Of a DNA stretch of 8,583 nt, positions 1 through 6,718 are shown one piece after another. This stretch comes from Oscillospiraceae bacterium (GTDB lineage: Bacteria; Bacillota; Clostridia; Oscillospirales; Ruminococcaceae): positions 1-8,583 of the forward strand of contig JAFSHJ010000206.1 of the NCBI GenBank assembly GCA_017440425.1, given 5' to 3'. Each line of letters starts with the position of its first letter. The first letter of the stretch is position 1. The notes under the pieces are model-generated. The model saw nothing but the letters and a program-made list of their open reading frames with translations. It was not told where the DNA came from and made no database searches. The position numbers were made by a program, and so were the translations under genes.

Positions 1-2024
1 ACGGAAAGCCGAAAAACAACAGCGAAAACCTCTTCATCTGCCGCTTCTCCATGAGCGCAATGAATGAGGTGGCAGAATTCTGCAAGCTGGTCAACCACTG
101 CATTGAGAGCGGAGAGCTGGGAGAGATATCCGAAAAGGAGAGACGCCGCTGCGAAAAATGCGGCAGACCGCTTCCCGACGGAATGGATGTCTGCGTTTTT
201 TGCGTTGAAAAAAGCTATCTTCTGGCACGAGTGATAAAAATGATGCGTCCCTATTGGGGCAAGCTGATAGCTGCTGCCTTGCTGCTGATAACCGCAGATG
301 CGCTGATGGTGCTGCTGCCGAAACTCAACAGCATAATGATAGACACGTACCTTCGCCCAACGGGGGAAAGAGTGCCAATGTTTGCCCCCGAAACCGGCAT
401 TTTGGTGCTGTCTGCCCTGATGATAGTGTGCTTTTTCGTCAAAAACCTGATATATATTGCCAGCAAGAGGAAGACGGTGCGCATCAGCTCGGAGTTTTCC
501 CATATGCTTCGCCGTGAAACCTACGACAAGGTGCAGAAGCTGTCGTTGGCATCAATGTCCAAAAAAACCAGCGGAGACCTGATGAAACGCATAACTCAGG
601 ATACCGAAAAGGTGAGGAATTTTATCGTCAACCAGGGTGTGTCTGCCATTGAGCAGAGCATCGTCTGCGTTTTGATAATGATAATGCTGGTGCGGATAAG
701 TCCGCTGCTCACATTTTTGGTGTTTGTCCCGGTGCCGCTGGTGTTTTTCCTCGTCAACCGCTTTTGGGTTGGAATGCGTGTGAGATACGATAAGCAATGG
801 CGCAAGGATTCCCGTGCAAACTCCATCCTCCACGATATAATCAAGGGCATAAGGGTGGTCAAGAGCTTTGGCAACGAGGATCGGGAGATAGATAAATTCC
901 GCGGTGCCTGCCGTGAGCTTGCGCAGGTCTCCATGAAAAACGAGCAGCTTTGGGCGCTCATCTTTCCGGCACTTGGCTTTTTGATCGGCGCGGGAGAGTT
1001 CCTGGTTCTCCTGGTGGGCGGCAGAATGGTAGTAAACGGCACAATGACCCTTGGTCAGCTGCTTATGTTCATCCTCTATCTCGCAAACATCTATCAGCCG
1101 CTGCGCTGGATGTCCTCTCTGCCGAGATGGCTGGCTGAGGCGCAGACCAGCCTCATCAAACTGTTTGAAGTGATAGACGAAAGATCCTCTGTGGAGGATC
1201 CGAAGGAGCCCATAGTTCCCGAGGTAAAGGGCGCAATAGAGTTCAGGGGTGTAAAATTCGGCTACAAATCCTATGAGCCGGTGCTGAAGGATATCGAGCT
1301 AACCATTAAGCCGGGTGAGATGATCGGTCTTGTGGGACATTCGGGAGCAGGAAAATCCACACTCATCAACCTGATAATGCGAATGTACGATCCCGACAGC
1401 GGCGCCGTAAAGATAGACGGAGTGGATCTGCGTGATATGGAGCAGCACACCCTGCGCAGCAACATCGGCGTGGTGTTCCAGGAGACCTATCTCTTCTCGG
1501 GCACGGTTTATGACAACATTGCCTATGCCGACCCCAACGCAACCTTTGAAGAGGTGCTTTCTGCGGCAAAAGCGGCAAATGCCCACGAGTTTATAATCAA
1601 ACTGGCAGATGGCTACAACACCGTCATCGGTGAAAACGGGCACACCCTCTCGGGCGGCGAGAGACAGAGGATAGCCATTGCAAGAGCGGTGCTCAAAAAC
1701 CCGAAGATACTCATTTTGGATGAAGCCACAAGCTCCCTCGACCCCGAAACGGAGATCAAAATTCAGGAGGCACTGGCAAGGCTCACCCAAAACAGAACCA
1801 CCGTCAGCATTGCCCACAGACTTTCTACTCTGCGCGGAGCAGACAGGCTTGTTGTGCTTGACCACGGACGCATTGCCGAGGTGGGCACTCACCGTCAGCT
1901 GCTGGAGAAAAAGGACGGTATCTACTATAAGCTGGTGATGGCACAGCGGCAGACTTCCCGCCTTAAAAAAGAGGTGGAGGGCGCAATGAAAAGCGCAGAG
2001 CAGAGCGTGACTGTCACAGCGTGA
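1..2024 (+). CDS. ABC exporter, fused permease-ATPase, 5' end cut by window
   Basis: This is a half-size ABC transporter of the exporter (MsbA/multidrug-like) type, expected in the cytoplasmic membrane as a homo- or heterodimer; the substrate cannot be read from sequence. The frame is open to the left edge (first whole codon at 3). The first ATG, at 51, has no ribosome binding site, so the true start is upstream. Numbering from that ATG, C34, C37, C48 and C51 form a CxxC-x10-CxxC zinc-ribbon-like knuckle. Six hydrophobic stretches follow (about 67-90, 114-136, 198-214, 217-236, 299-324, 330-348). The ATPase domain is complete: Walker A GHSGAGKS (429-436), Q-loop Q477, signature LSGGE (533-537), Walker B ILILDE (553-558) and H-loop H589. 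No catalytic residue is missing, so this is an active-looking subunit. The cysteine extension before the first membrane helix is unusual for exporters in general. A terminator follows 35 bases after the stop. Confidence 0.93.
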   Translation, partial: GKPKNNSENLFICRFSMSAMNEVAEFCKLVNHCIESGELGEISEKERRRCEKCGRPLPDGMDVCVFCVEKSYLLARVIKMMRPYWGKLIAAALLLITADALMVLLPKLNSIMIDTYLRPTGERVPMFAPETGILVLSALMIVCFFVKNLIYIASKRKTVRISSEFSHMLRRETYDKVQKLSLASMSKKTSGDLMKRITQDTEKVRNFIVNQGVSAIEQSIVCVLIMIMLVRISPLLTFLVFVPVPLVFFLVNRFWVGMRVRYDKQWRKDSRANSILHDIIKGIRVVKSFGNEDREIDKFRGACRELAQVSMKNEQLWALIFPALGFLIGAGEFLVLLVGGRMVVNGTMTLGQLLMFILYLANIYQPLRWMSSLPRWLAEAQTSLIKLFEVIDERSSVEDPKEPIVPEVKGAIEFRGVKFGYKSYEPVLKDIELTIKPGEMIGLVGHSGAGKSTLINLIMRMYDPDSGAVKIDGVDLRDMEQHTLRSNIGVVFQETYLFSGTVYDNIAYADPNATFEEVLSAAKAANAHEFIIKLADGYNTVIGENGHTLSGGERQRIAIARAVLKNPKILILDEATSSLDPETEIKIQEALARLTQNRTTVSIAHRLSTLRGADRLVVLDHGRIAEVGTHRQLLEKKDGIYYKLVMAQRQTSRLKKEVEGAMKSAEQSVTVTA

Positions 2025-2059
2025 CACAGCTTGAATTTAAGAGTGATAAGCTATTAACA

Positions 2060-2096
2060 AAAAATGCAGTTTCGTTTTTTGCGGAGCTGCATTTTT
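2060..2096 (+). terminator. Intrinsic terminator after the ABC exporter gene
   Basis: A 15-bp stem pairs 2060-2074 with 2082-2096, including two G-T wobbles, around a 7-base T-rich loop. The core is TGCAG/CTGCA with A5/T5 at the base, so the T-run follows the GC core on the + strand. The A-run on the other arm means it could also work in the reverse direction, but no reverse-strand gene is seen to use it. It separates the exporter transcript from the lysine operon. Confidence 0.9.
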
Positions 2097-2148
2097 GTCT
2101 ATTACTACAGAATTGCTTTTTAGTTTTAGTGTAGATTACAAAAAGAAA

Positions 2149-2177
2149 TTGACATATTTGCAATGCGGTGATATTAT
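2149..2177 (+). promoter_or_regulatory. Sigma-70/SigA promoter of the asd-dapA-dapB-ACT operon
   Basis: The -35 box TTGACA (2149-2154) is a perfect consensus match. After a 17-base spacer comes the -10 box TATTAT (2172-2177), preceded by TG at 2169-2170, which makes an extended -10. Transcription should start near 2184-2186, giving a leader of about 60 bases before asd. That leader is too short for a lysine (L-box) riboswitch or a T-box. It lies directly downstream of the exporter terminator, as expected for an operon promoter. Confidence 0.88.
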
Positions 2178-2224
2178 TATATTTGTAGAATTATAAAATG
2201 AGAAAGTATGTGCCCATACACAAG

Positions 2225-2232
2225 AGAAAGGA
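2225..2232 (+). promoter_or_regulatory. Ribosome binding site deciding the asd start
   Basis: AGAAAGGA lies 11 bases before the ATG at 2244. The in-frame ATG at 2208 lies upstream of this site and has no good site of its own. The 12 residues it would add are unlike the family, so 2244 is chosen. Confidence 0.7.
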
Positions 2233-2243
2233 TTGACACAGCT

Positions 2244-3326
2244 ATGAAAAAATATAAAGTCGGTATAATCGGTGCCACCGGAATGGTAGGACAGAGATTC
2301 ATAACATTGCTGGATAATCATCCCTGGTTTGATATAACTCTGCTTGCAGCATCCTCCCGTTCCGCAGGAAAAACCTATGCAGAAGCTCTCGGAAGCAGAT
2401 GGATGATGAAAACTCCGCTGCCCGCATATGTGGCAGAAATGACAGTTTACGATGCTGTTGAGGATGCAGAAAAGATAGCTCCGCAGGTGGACTTCGTCTT
2501 CTGCGCAGTAGATATGAAAAAAGACGAGATCAAAGCTCTTGAAGAGCGCTATGCAAAGCTGGAGTGCCCCGTTGTTTCCAACAACTCCGCAAACCGCTAT
2601 GTGGACGATATCCCCATGATGATCCCCGAGATCAACTCCGACCACATCGCCATCATCGAAGAGCAGAAGAAGCGCCTCGGCACCACCCACGGCTTCATTG
2701 CGGTAAAACCCAACTGCTCCATCCAGAGCTATGTTCCCGCACTTGCTCCTCTTAAAAAGTTCGGCATAAAAAAGGTGCTTGCCTGCACATATCAGGCAAT
2801 TTCCGGCGCAGGCAAAAACTTTGAAACCTGGCCCGAAATGGTGGATAACCTGATCCCCTATATCGGCGGCGAGGAAGAGAAGAGCGAAAAGGAACCCCTT
2901 AAAATTTGGGGACACATCGAAGACGGCAAGATCGTCAACGCAGATGATATCGAGATCACCACACAGTGTCTGAGAGTTCCCGTCAGCGACGGTCATATGG
3001 CTGCGGTGTTCGTCACCTTCGAGAACAAACCCGAGATAGACGAGATAAAGAAACTTTGGAAAGAATACAAAGGCGAGCCCCAGACTCTGGAGCTTCCCAG
3101 CGCACCCAAGCAGTTCCTCAACTATTTTGAGGAGGATAACTATCCCCAGACCAAGCTGCACAGAGACCTTGAGGGCGGCATGGCAGTTTCCATCGGACGC
3201 ATCAGACCCGATACACAGTATGATTACAAGTTCGTTTGCCTCTCCCACAACACATTGAGAGGTGCCGCAGGCGGCGCTGTTCTCACAGCTGAGCTGCTTG
3301 CCGCAAAGGGCTGCTTCGACAGATAA
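2244..3326 (+). CDS. asd: Aspartate-semialdehyde dehydrogenase
   Basis: This cytoplasmic enzyme reduces L-4-aspartyl phosphate to L-aspartate 4-semialdehyde with NADPH, feeding lysine/diaminopimelate and threonine/methionine synthesis. The 360-residue product opens with the Rossmann motif GATGMVG (10-16). The catalytic cysteine is C158 in KPNCS, followed by Q184 in the QAISGAG segment. R244 and H251 keep the seven-residue spacing of the substrate-binding Arg and catalytic His of E. coli Asd (R267, H274). Its length and the NCS motif fit the archaeal/fungal-type branch that also occurs in Clostridia. The conserved N-terminus begins right at the chosen ATG. It is the first gene of the operon, 32 bases ahead of dapA, which supports a main role in diaminopimelate and lysine supply. 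No damage is seen. Confidence 0.97.
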   Translation: MKKYKVGIIGATGMVGQRFITLLDNHPWFDITLLAASSRSAGKTYAEALGSRWMMKTPLPAYVAEMTVYDAVEDAEKIAPQVDFVFCAVDMKKDEIKALEERYAKLECPVVSNNSANRYVDDIPMMIPEINSDHIAIIEEQKKRLGTTHGFIAVKPNCSIQSYVPALAPLKKFGIKKVLACTYQAISGAGKNFETWPEMVDNLIPYIGGEEEKSEKEPLKIWGHIEDGKIVNADDIEITTQCLRVPVSDGHMAAVFVTFENKPEIDEIKKLWKEYKGEPQTLELPSAPKQFLNYFEEDNYPQTKLHRDLEGGMAVSIGRIRPDTQYDYKFVCLSHNTLRGAAGGAVLTAELLAAKGCFDR

Positions 3327-3358
3327 TTTGATTTGCTATTATTACGGAGGTTTTTTCA

Positions 3359-4249
3359 ATGAAAAAGGTTATATTTAAGGGCGCAGGTGTAGCTATTGTC
3401 ACACCGATGAACGACGATTTTTCCGTAAACTACGATAAGCTTGGCGAGATCATCGACAATCAGATCGCCAACGGCACAGATGCCATCGTTATTGCAGGCA
3501 CAACAGGCGAGGCTTCCACCTTTACCGATCAGGAGCACGTGGACGTCATCCGCTACGCAGTTGAAAAAACCGCGGGACGCGTTCCCGTTGTTGCAGGCGC
3601 AGGCAGTAACGATACTTCCTATGCTATCTGGCTCTCCAAAGAGGCTGCTCAGGCAGGCGCAGATGCTCTGCTCCACGTAACTCCCTACTACAACAAGACC
3701 TCTCAGATGGGTCTCATCCGCCACTTCAACGCCATTGCAGATGCAACCGACGTTCCCGTTATCCTCTATAACGTGCCCACAAGAACCGGCGTAAACATCA
3801 AGCCGGATACATATTTTGAGCTTTCCAAGCACCCCAACATCGTTGCAACCAAAGAGGCTAACAGCGATATCGCAGCAATGATCAGAACCAAGGCTCTCTG
3901 CGGCGACGAGCTGGGCTTCTATTCCGGCAACGACGACTGGATCGTTCCCTCCCTTGCAGTTGGCGGTCTCGGCGTAATCTCCGTGCTCTCCAACGTAATG
4001 CCCCGTGAAACTCACGATATCTGCGAGCTGTTCTTCAAGGGCGACGTTGCAGCCAGCGCAAAGCTCCAGACCAAGCTTGTTGGTCTCATCGATGCACTCT
4101 TCATCGACGTTAACCCCATCCCCGTAAAAGAAGCAATGAACCTTATGGGAATGAACGTAGGTCCCGCAAGAATGCCGCTTGTAGAGCTTTCCGATGCTCA
4201 CAGAGCAGCACTCAAAGCTCAGCTTGAAAAAGCAGGTCTTATTAAATAA
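3359..4249 (+). CDS. dapA: 4-hydroxy-tetrahydrodipicolinate synthase
   Basis: DapA condenses pyruvate with aspartate semialdehyde, the committed step to diaminopimelate and lysine; it is a cytoplasmic TIM-barrel enzyme, usually a tetramer. The 296-residue product aligns to E. coli DapA with a constant offset of four. K165 in ATKEA is the Schiff-base lysine, and T48 (in GTTGE), Y111 (in TPYYN) and Y137 (in YNVPTRTG) form the catalytic triad; R142 binds substrate. Length is normal for the family. The ATG sits 8 bases after an ACGGAGG site (3344-3350). At the lysine feedback site, H60 and N84 match E. coli H56 and N80, but the positions of E. coli H53 and E84 hold D57 and Y88, so feedback by lysine may be weak (inference). 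Distant relatives include N-acetylneuraminate lyase, but the dap neighbours and the triad make DapA the clear choice. Confidence 0.97.
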   Translation: MKKVIFKGAGVAIVTPMNDDFSVNYDKLGEIIDNQIANGTDAIVIAGTTGEASTFTDQEHVDVIRYAVEKTAGRVPVVAGAGSNDTSYAIWLSKEAAQAGADALLHVTPYYNKTSQMGLIRHFNAIADATDVPVILYNVPTRTGVNIKPDTYFELSKHPNIVATKEANSDIAAMIRTKALCGDELGFYSGNDDWIVPSLAVGGLGVISVLSNVMPRETHDICELFFKGDVAASAKLQTKLVGLIDALFIDVNPIPVKEAMNLMGMNVGPARMPLVELSDAHRAALKAQLEKAGLIK

Positions 4250-4272
4250 GTCGGTTAAAACAAACTGTACCA

Positions 4273-4278
4273 CAGAGG
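4273..4278 (+). promoter_or_regulatory. Ribosome binding site deciding the dapB start
   Basis: The CAGAGG site lies 9 bases before the ATG at 4288. It directly abuts the other in-frame ATG at 4279, which therefore cannot be the start it serves. Confidence 0.7.
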
Positions 4279-4287
4279 ATGAATTTA

Positions 4288-5037
4288 ATGACAAGGATAA
4301 TTATATCCGGCTGCAACGGCAGAATGGGCCGTGCCATAGCAGAGCGTGTTTTTGCCCGTGAGGACGAAAGCTGCACAGTGGTTGCCGGAATAGATATGAA
4401 CACAAAGCCTGCGGAGTTTCCGGTTTTTGCAAAGCCTGCGGAATGCACCGTTGAGGCGGACGTTATAATCGATTTTTCCAATCCTTCGGCATTGCCCGAA
4501 TTGCTGGAATATGCGGTGGAGAAGAATCTCCCCATCGTAATAGCCACCACCGGCATCTCCGAAGATGGCAAGGCGCTCATAAACAGCGCAGCAGAGAAGA
4601 TCCCCGTGTTTTATTCCGCAAATATGTCCCTTGGTGTGAACCTGCTGGTTGAGCTTGCCAAAAAAGCCACCGAGGTGCTTGGCTACGATTTCGACATTGA
4701 AATTGTGGAGAAGCACCACAACCAGAAGCTGGATGCACCCAGCGGCACCGCACTTATGATCGCAGATGCCATTGCAGACGGCAGACACTATGTCTATGAC
4801 CGCCACAGCCGCAGACAGAAGCGCGAGCGTGACGAGATAGGCATCCACGCCATTCGCGGCGGCAGCATCGTGGGTGAGCACGACGTTATTTTTGCCGGCT
4901 CGGATGAGGTCATAACCCTCAGCCACAGCGCTTCCAGCAGAGGTGTTTTTGCTGTGGGTGCAATAAATGCGGCGCTTTTCCTGCCCGGAAAGCAGCCCGG
5001 AATCTACAACATGGGCAACCTTATTGCAGAAAACTGA
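4288..5037 (+). CDS. dapB: 4-hydroxy-tetrahydrodipicolinate reductase
   Basis: DapB reduces the DapA product to tetrahydrodipicolinate with NAD(P)H in the cytoplasm. The 249-residue product starts with the nucleotide-binding motif GCNGRMG (8-14). The family signature KHHNQKLDAPSGTA (142-155) holds H143 and K147, the equivalents of the catalytic H159 and K163 of E. coli DapB, plus the substrate-binding PSGT loop. Further family marks are IDFSNP (61-66), GEHDV (196-200) and the C-terminal GIYNMGNLI (238-246). Its length is typical of Firmicute DapB and somewhat shorter than the E. coli protein. It starts 38 bases after dapA and ends 31 bases before the ACT gene, so the three are probably co-transcribed. 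A 12-base direct repeat (4404-4415, 4431-4442) gives the local duplication KPAEFPVFA-KPAE in a surface region between conserved motifs. Which acylated or dehydrogenase branch continues the pathway cannot be told from this window. Confidence 0.96.
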   Translation: MTRIIISGCNGRMGRAIAERVFAREDESCTVVAGIDMNTKPAEFPVFAKPAECTVEADVIIDFSNPSALPELLEYAVEKNLPIVIATTGISEDGKALINSAAEKIPVFYSANMSLGVNLLVELAKKATEVLGYDFDIEIVEKHHNQKLDAPSGTALMIADAIADGRHYVYDRHSRRQKRERDEIGIHAIRGGSIVGEHDVIFAGSDEVITLSHSASSRGVFAVGAINAALFLPGKQPGIYNMGNLIAEN

Positions 5038-5068
5038 TTTTGCATCAACTATATTGGAGGTTTGACTA

Positions 5069-5539
5069 ATGAACGGTGTCAGTAAATTGACTGTGACAGA
5101 AGATGTCGCGCTGGTAACTTTTAACAAGCTCCCCGCAGATCACAAGCTCATAGCCGGAATTCTTGACGAGTTTTCAAAAGCAGAGATGAATATCGATATG
5201 ATATCCCAAACCACATCTCAGGGCGGAGATATCAGCTTTTCCTTCACTGTGTCCGGCTCTGATATGGTAAAGGCACTCAGCCTGCTGAAAAAGATGAAAG
5301 AAGAAGGTCTTGAGGTCAAGCCGCTTGTAAGCAGCGGAAACACCAAGATCCAGCTCTACGGCGAGGAGATGCGCGAGATGTACGGCGTTGCCGCACGCGC
5401 CATCGATGTTGTTGCCCGCACCGGCGTGCAGGTGGTCATCATCACCACCTCCGAGGTGGATATCTCCATGCTCTGCGCAAGCTCCCACGTGGATGAGTGC
5501 ATTGAAGAACTGGAGAAGGCTTTCGGTCTCAATGCCTGA
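5069..5539 (+). CDS. Free-standing tandem-ACT protein, like the aspartokinase regulatory region
   Basis: This 156-residue cytoplasmic protein consists of two ACT domains (about 10-80 and 92-155) and no kinase domain. The first holds NIDMISQTTS followed by DISFSFTV (41-61); the second holds GVAARAIDVVARTGVQV then TTSEVDISML (106-135). Both match the order and spacing of the two ACT units at the C-terminus of lysine-sensitive aspartokinase (LysC). The start is firm: GGAGG at 5056-5060 lies 8 bases before the ATG, so this is not the tail of a broken lysC, and the upstream frame belongs to dapB. Bacillus LysC makes a comparable beta subunit from an internal start. By analogy this protein may bind lysine or threonine and regulate an aspartokinase encoded elsewhere, or act as an independent sensor (inference). 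It closes the asd-dapA-dapB cluster. Databases may label it aspartate kinase, but it cannot itself be one. Fold certain, partner unknown. Confidence 0.88.
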   Translation: MNGVSKLTVTEDVALVTFNKLPADHKLIAGILDEFSKAEMNIDMISQTTSQGGDISFSFTVSGSDMVKALSLLKKMKEEGLEVKPLVSSGNTKIQLYGEEMREMYGVAARAIDVVARTGVQVVIITTSEVDISMLCASSHVDECIEELEKAFGLNA

Positions 5540-5577
5540 GTGTGATTAAAATTTGTAATAGTGTAAAAAGAGTAATT

Positions 5578-5617
5578 CGCTGCGCGGTCATATACGGGTG
5601 TGTATGACTGCACAGCG
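5578..5617 (+). other. Long imperfect hairpin in the ACT-queA gap
   Basis: Arms 5578-5595 and 5600-5617 pair over 18 positions with one C-A mismatch and two G-T wobbles, closed by a GGGT loop. It begins 39 bases after the ACT stop and ends 42 bases before the queA ATG. No T-run follows directly; the nearest is at 5636-5645, which also leads into the queA ribosome binding site. It could be a transcript 3' end or processing structure, a weak or factor-aided terminator, or a protein-binding inverted repeat. I see no convincing -35/-10 pair for queA in the rest of the 120-base gap. Confidence 0.6.
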
Positions 5618-5643
5618 TATTGTGATGTTTATAGGTTTTTCTT

Positions 5644-5650
5644 TTGGAGA
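5644..5650 (+). promoter_or_regulatory. Ribosome binding site deciding the queA start
   Basis: TTGGAGA lies 9 bases before the ATG at 5660. An in-frame ATG at 5600 lies inside the hairpin and would add 20 residues unlike QueA, so 5660 is taken as the start. Confidence 0.75.
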
Positions 5651-5659
5651 AGTGAAATA

Positions 5660-6685
5660 ATGAAAAAACAGGATTTTTACTACGATCTGCCCCAGGAGCT
5701 CATTGCGCAGCATCCCATTGAGCCGAGAGACCACTCCCGCCTGATGGTATACGACAAGGCAAGCGGCGAGCTCAGCCACCACAGATTTTTTGAACTGGAT
5801 GAGCTGCTCCGCCCGGGCGATCTTCTTGTTATGAACGATTCCCGTGTTGTTCCCGCCCGTCTTTACGGCGAAAAGAGCGGCACGGGTGCAGCCGTTGAGC
5901 TTTTGCTGCTCAAACAGCTCTCCGCAGACACTTGGGAGACCCTTGCAAAACCGGGAAAACGTCTCAAAAAAGGCGCAAGGATCACCTTTGCAGGGGGATT
6001 GCTTGAGGCAGAGATAATAGAGACAATAGACGACGGCAACAGAATAGTGAAATTCTTCTTTGAGGGCAACTTCTATAACCTGCTTGAGAAGGTGGGACAG
6101 ATGCCGCTGCCCCATTATATAACCGAGCGCCTCGAGGATGCGGAGCGCTACCAGACCATCTATTCCAGAGAGCTGGGTTCTGCAGCAGCACCCACGGCAG
6201 GTCTTCACTTCACCGATGCACTTTTCGAGCGTCTCAAAGAAAAGGGCGTCAACACAGCCTTCGTCACATTGCACGTGGGACTCGGAACCTTCCGTCCCGT
6301 AAAAGAGGATGATATCCTCAAGCATAAAATGCACGTTGAGCACTATCAGCTCCCGGAGGAGACAGCAAAAGCCATCAACGAGACCAAGACAAACGGCGGA
6401 CGCGTCTTAGCGGTGGGCACCACCTCCTGCAGAACGCTGGAATCCGTTGCAATGAAAAACGGCTGCATCTGCGCCGACGAGGACAACACCGGCATCTTCA
6501 TCTATCCCGGCTATGAGTTCAAGGTGCTGGACGGTCTCATCACCAACTTCCACCTGCCCGAAAGCACGCTGATTATGCTTGTCAGCGCAATGATCGGCAG
6601 AGAGAATGTGATGCATTGCTATGAGACAGCCATTGCCGAGAGATACCGTTTCTTCAGCTTCGGCGATGCAATGGCAATAATATAA
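5660..6685 (+). CDS. queA: tRNA preQ1(34) S-adenosylmethionine ribosyltransferase-isomerase
   Basis: QueA moves and rearranges the ribosyl part of S-adenosylmethionine onto preQ1 at tRNA wobble position 34 (Tyr, His, Asn, Asp tRNAs), giving epoxyqueuosine. The 341-residue cytoplasmic protein begins with DFYYDLPQELIA (5-16), the usual QueA opening. It carries the family blocks NDSRVVPARL (59-68), AAPTAGLHFT (176-185), GLGTFRPV (207-214), GTTSCRTLE (253-261), IFIYPGYEF (279-287), TNFHLPESTLIMLVSA (295-310) and FSFGDAM (332-338). Length is close to the family norm and no block is missing. It starts 120 bases after the ACT gene and ends 33 bases before tgt, the enzyme of the preceding step in the same pathway, so the pair is very likely co-transcribed. 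No preQ1 riboswitch is recognised upstream. Confidence 0.97.
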   Translation: MKKQDFYYDLPQELIAQHPIEPRDHSRLMVYDKASGELSHHRFFELDELLRPGDLLVMNDSRVVPARLYGEKSGTGAAVELLLLKQLSADTWETLAKPGKRLKKGARITFAGGLLEAEIIETIDDGNRIVKFFFEGNFYNLLEKVGQMPLPHYITERLEDAERYQTIYSRELGSAAAPTAGLHFTDALFERLKEKGVNTAFVTLHVGLGTFRPVKEDDILKHKMHVEHYQLPEETAKAINETKTNGGRVLAVGTTSCRTLESVAMKNGCICADEDNTGIFIYPGYEFKVLDGLITNFHLPESTLIMLVSAMIGRENVMHCYETAIAERYRFFSFGDAMAII

Positions 6686-6718
6686 AACATTCCACACAAC
6701 CGTTTAACGGAGGTTTTT

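Noticed and set aside
51..53. ATG at 51 as the start of the ABC exporter
   Set aside because: No ribosome binding site precedes it and the frame is open to the left edge, so the gene most likely begins outside the window.
2208..2243. N-terminal extension of Asd from ATG 2208
   Set aside because: The ribosome binding site lies inside the extension and serves ATG 2244; the extra residues do not resemble the family.
2136..3248. Long reverse-strand open frame over asd
   Set aside because: Antisense to a clear gene, low-complexity Cys/His/Phe-rich product, no family resemblance.
4279..4287. dapB start at ATG 4279
   Set aside because: The binding site abuts this ATG; ATG 4288 has proper spacing and gives the usual N-terminus.
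3356..5127. Reverse-strand open frames over dapA and dapB
   Set aside because: They are shadows of strongly conserved forward genes, with Cys- and Val-rich products lacking domains.
5578..5645. Hairpin at 5578-5617 as a classical intrinsic terminator
   Set aside because: The stem is followed by mixed sequence for about 18 bases before any T-run, so standard U-tract termination is not supported.
5600..5659. queA start at ATG 5600
   Set aside because: It sits inside the hairpin, has no binding site, and adds residues unlike QueA.
5540..5659. preQ1 riboswitch ahead of queA
   Set aside because: The hairpin is a long closed stem without the short stem, C-rich loop and A-rich tail of the class I aptamer; no class II layout is seen.
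5540..5659. SigA promoter for queA
   Set aside because: TTGTAA (5553) and TATAGG (5630) are possible boxes, but neither has a partner at 16-18 bases.
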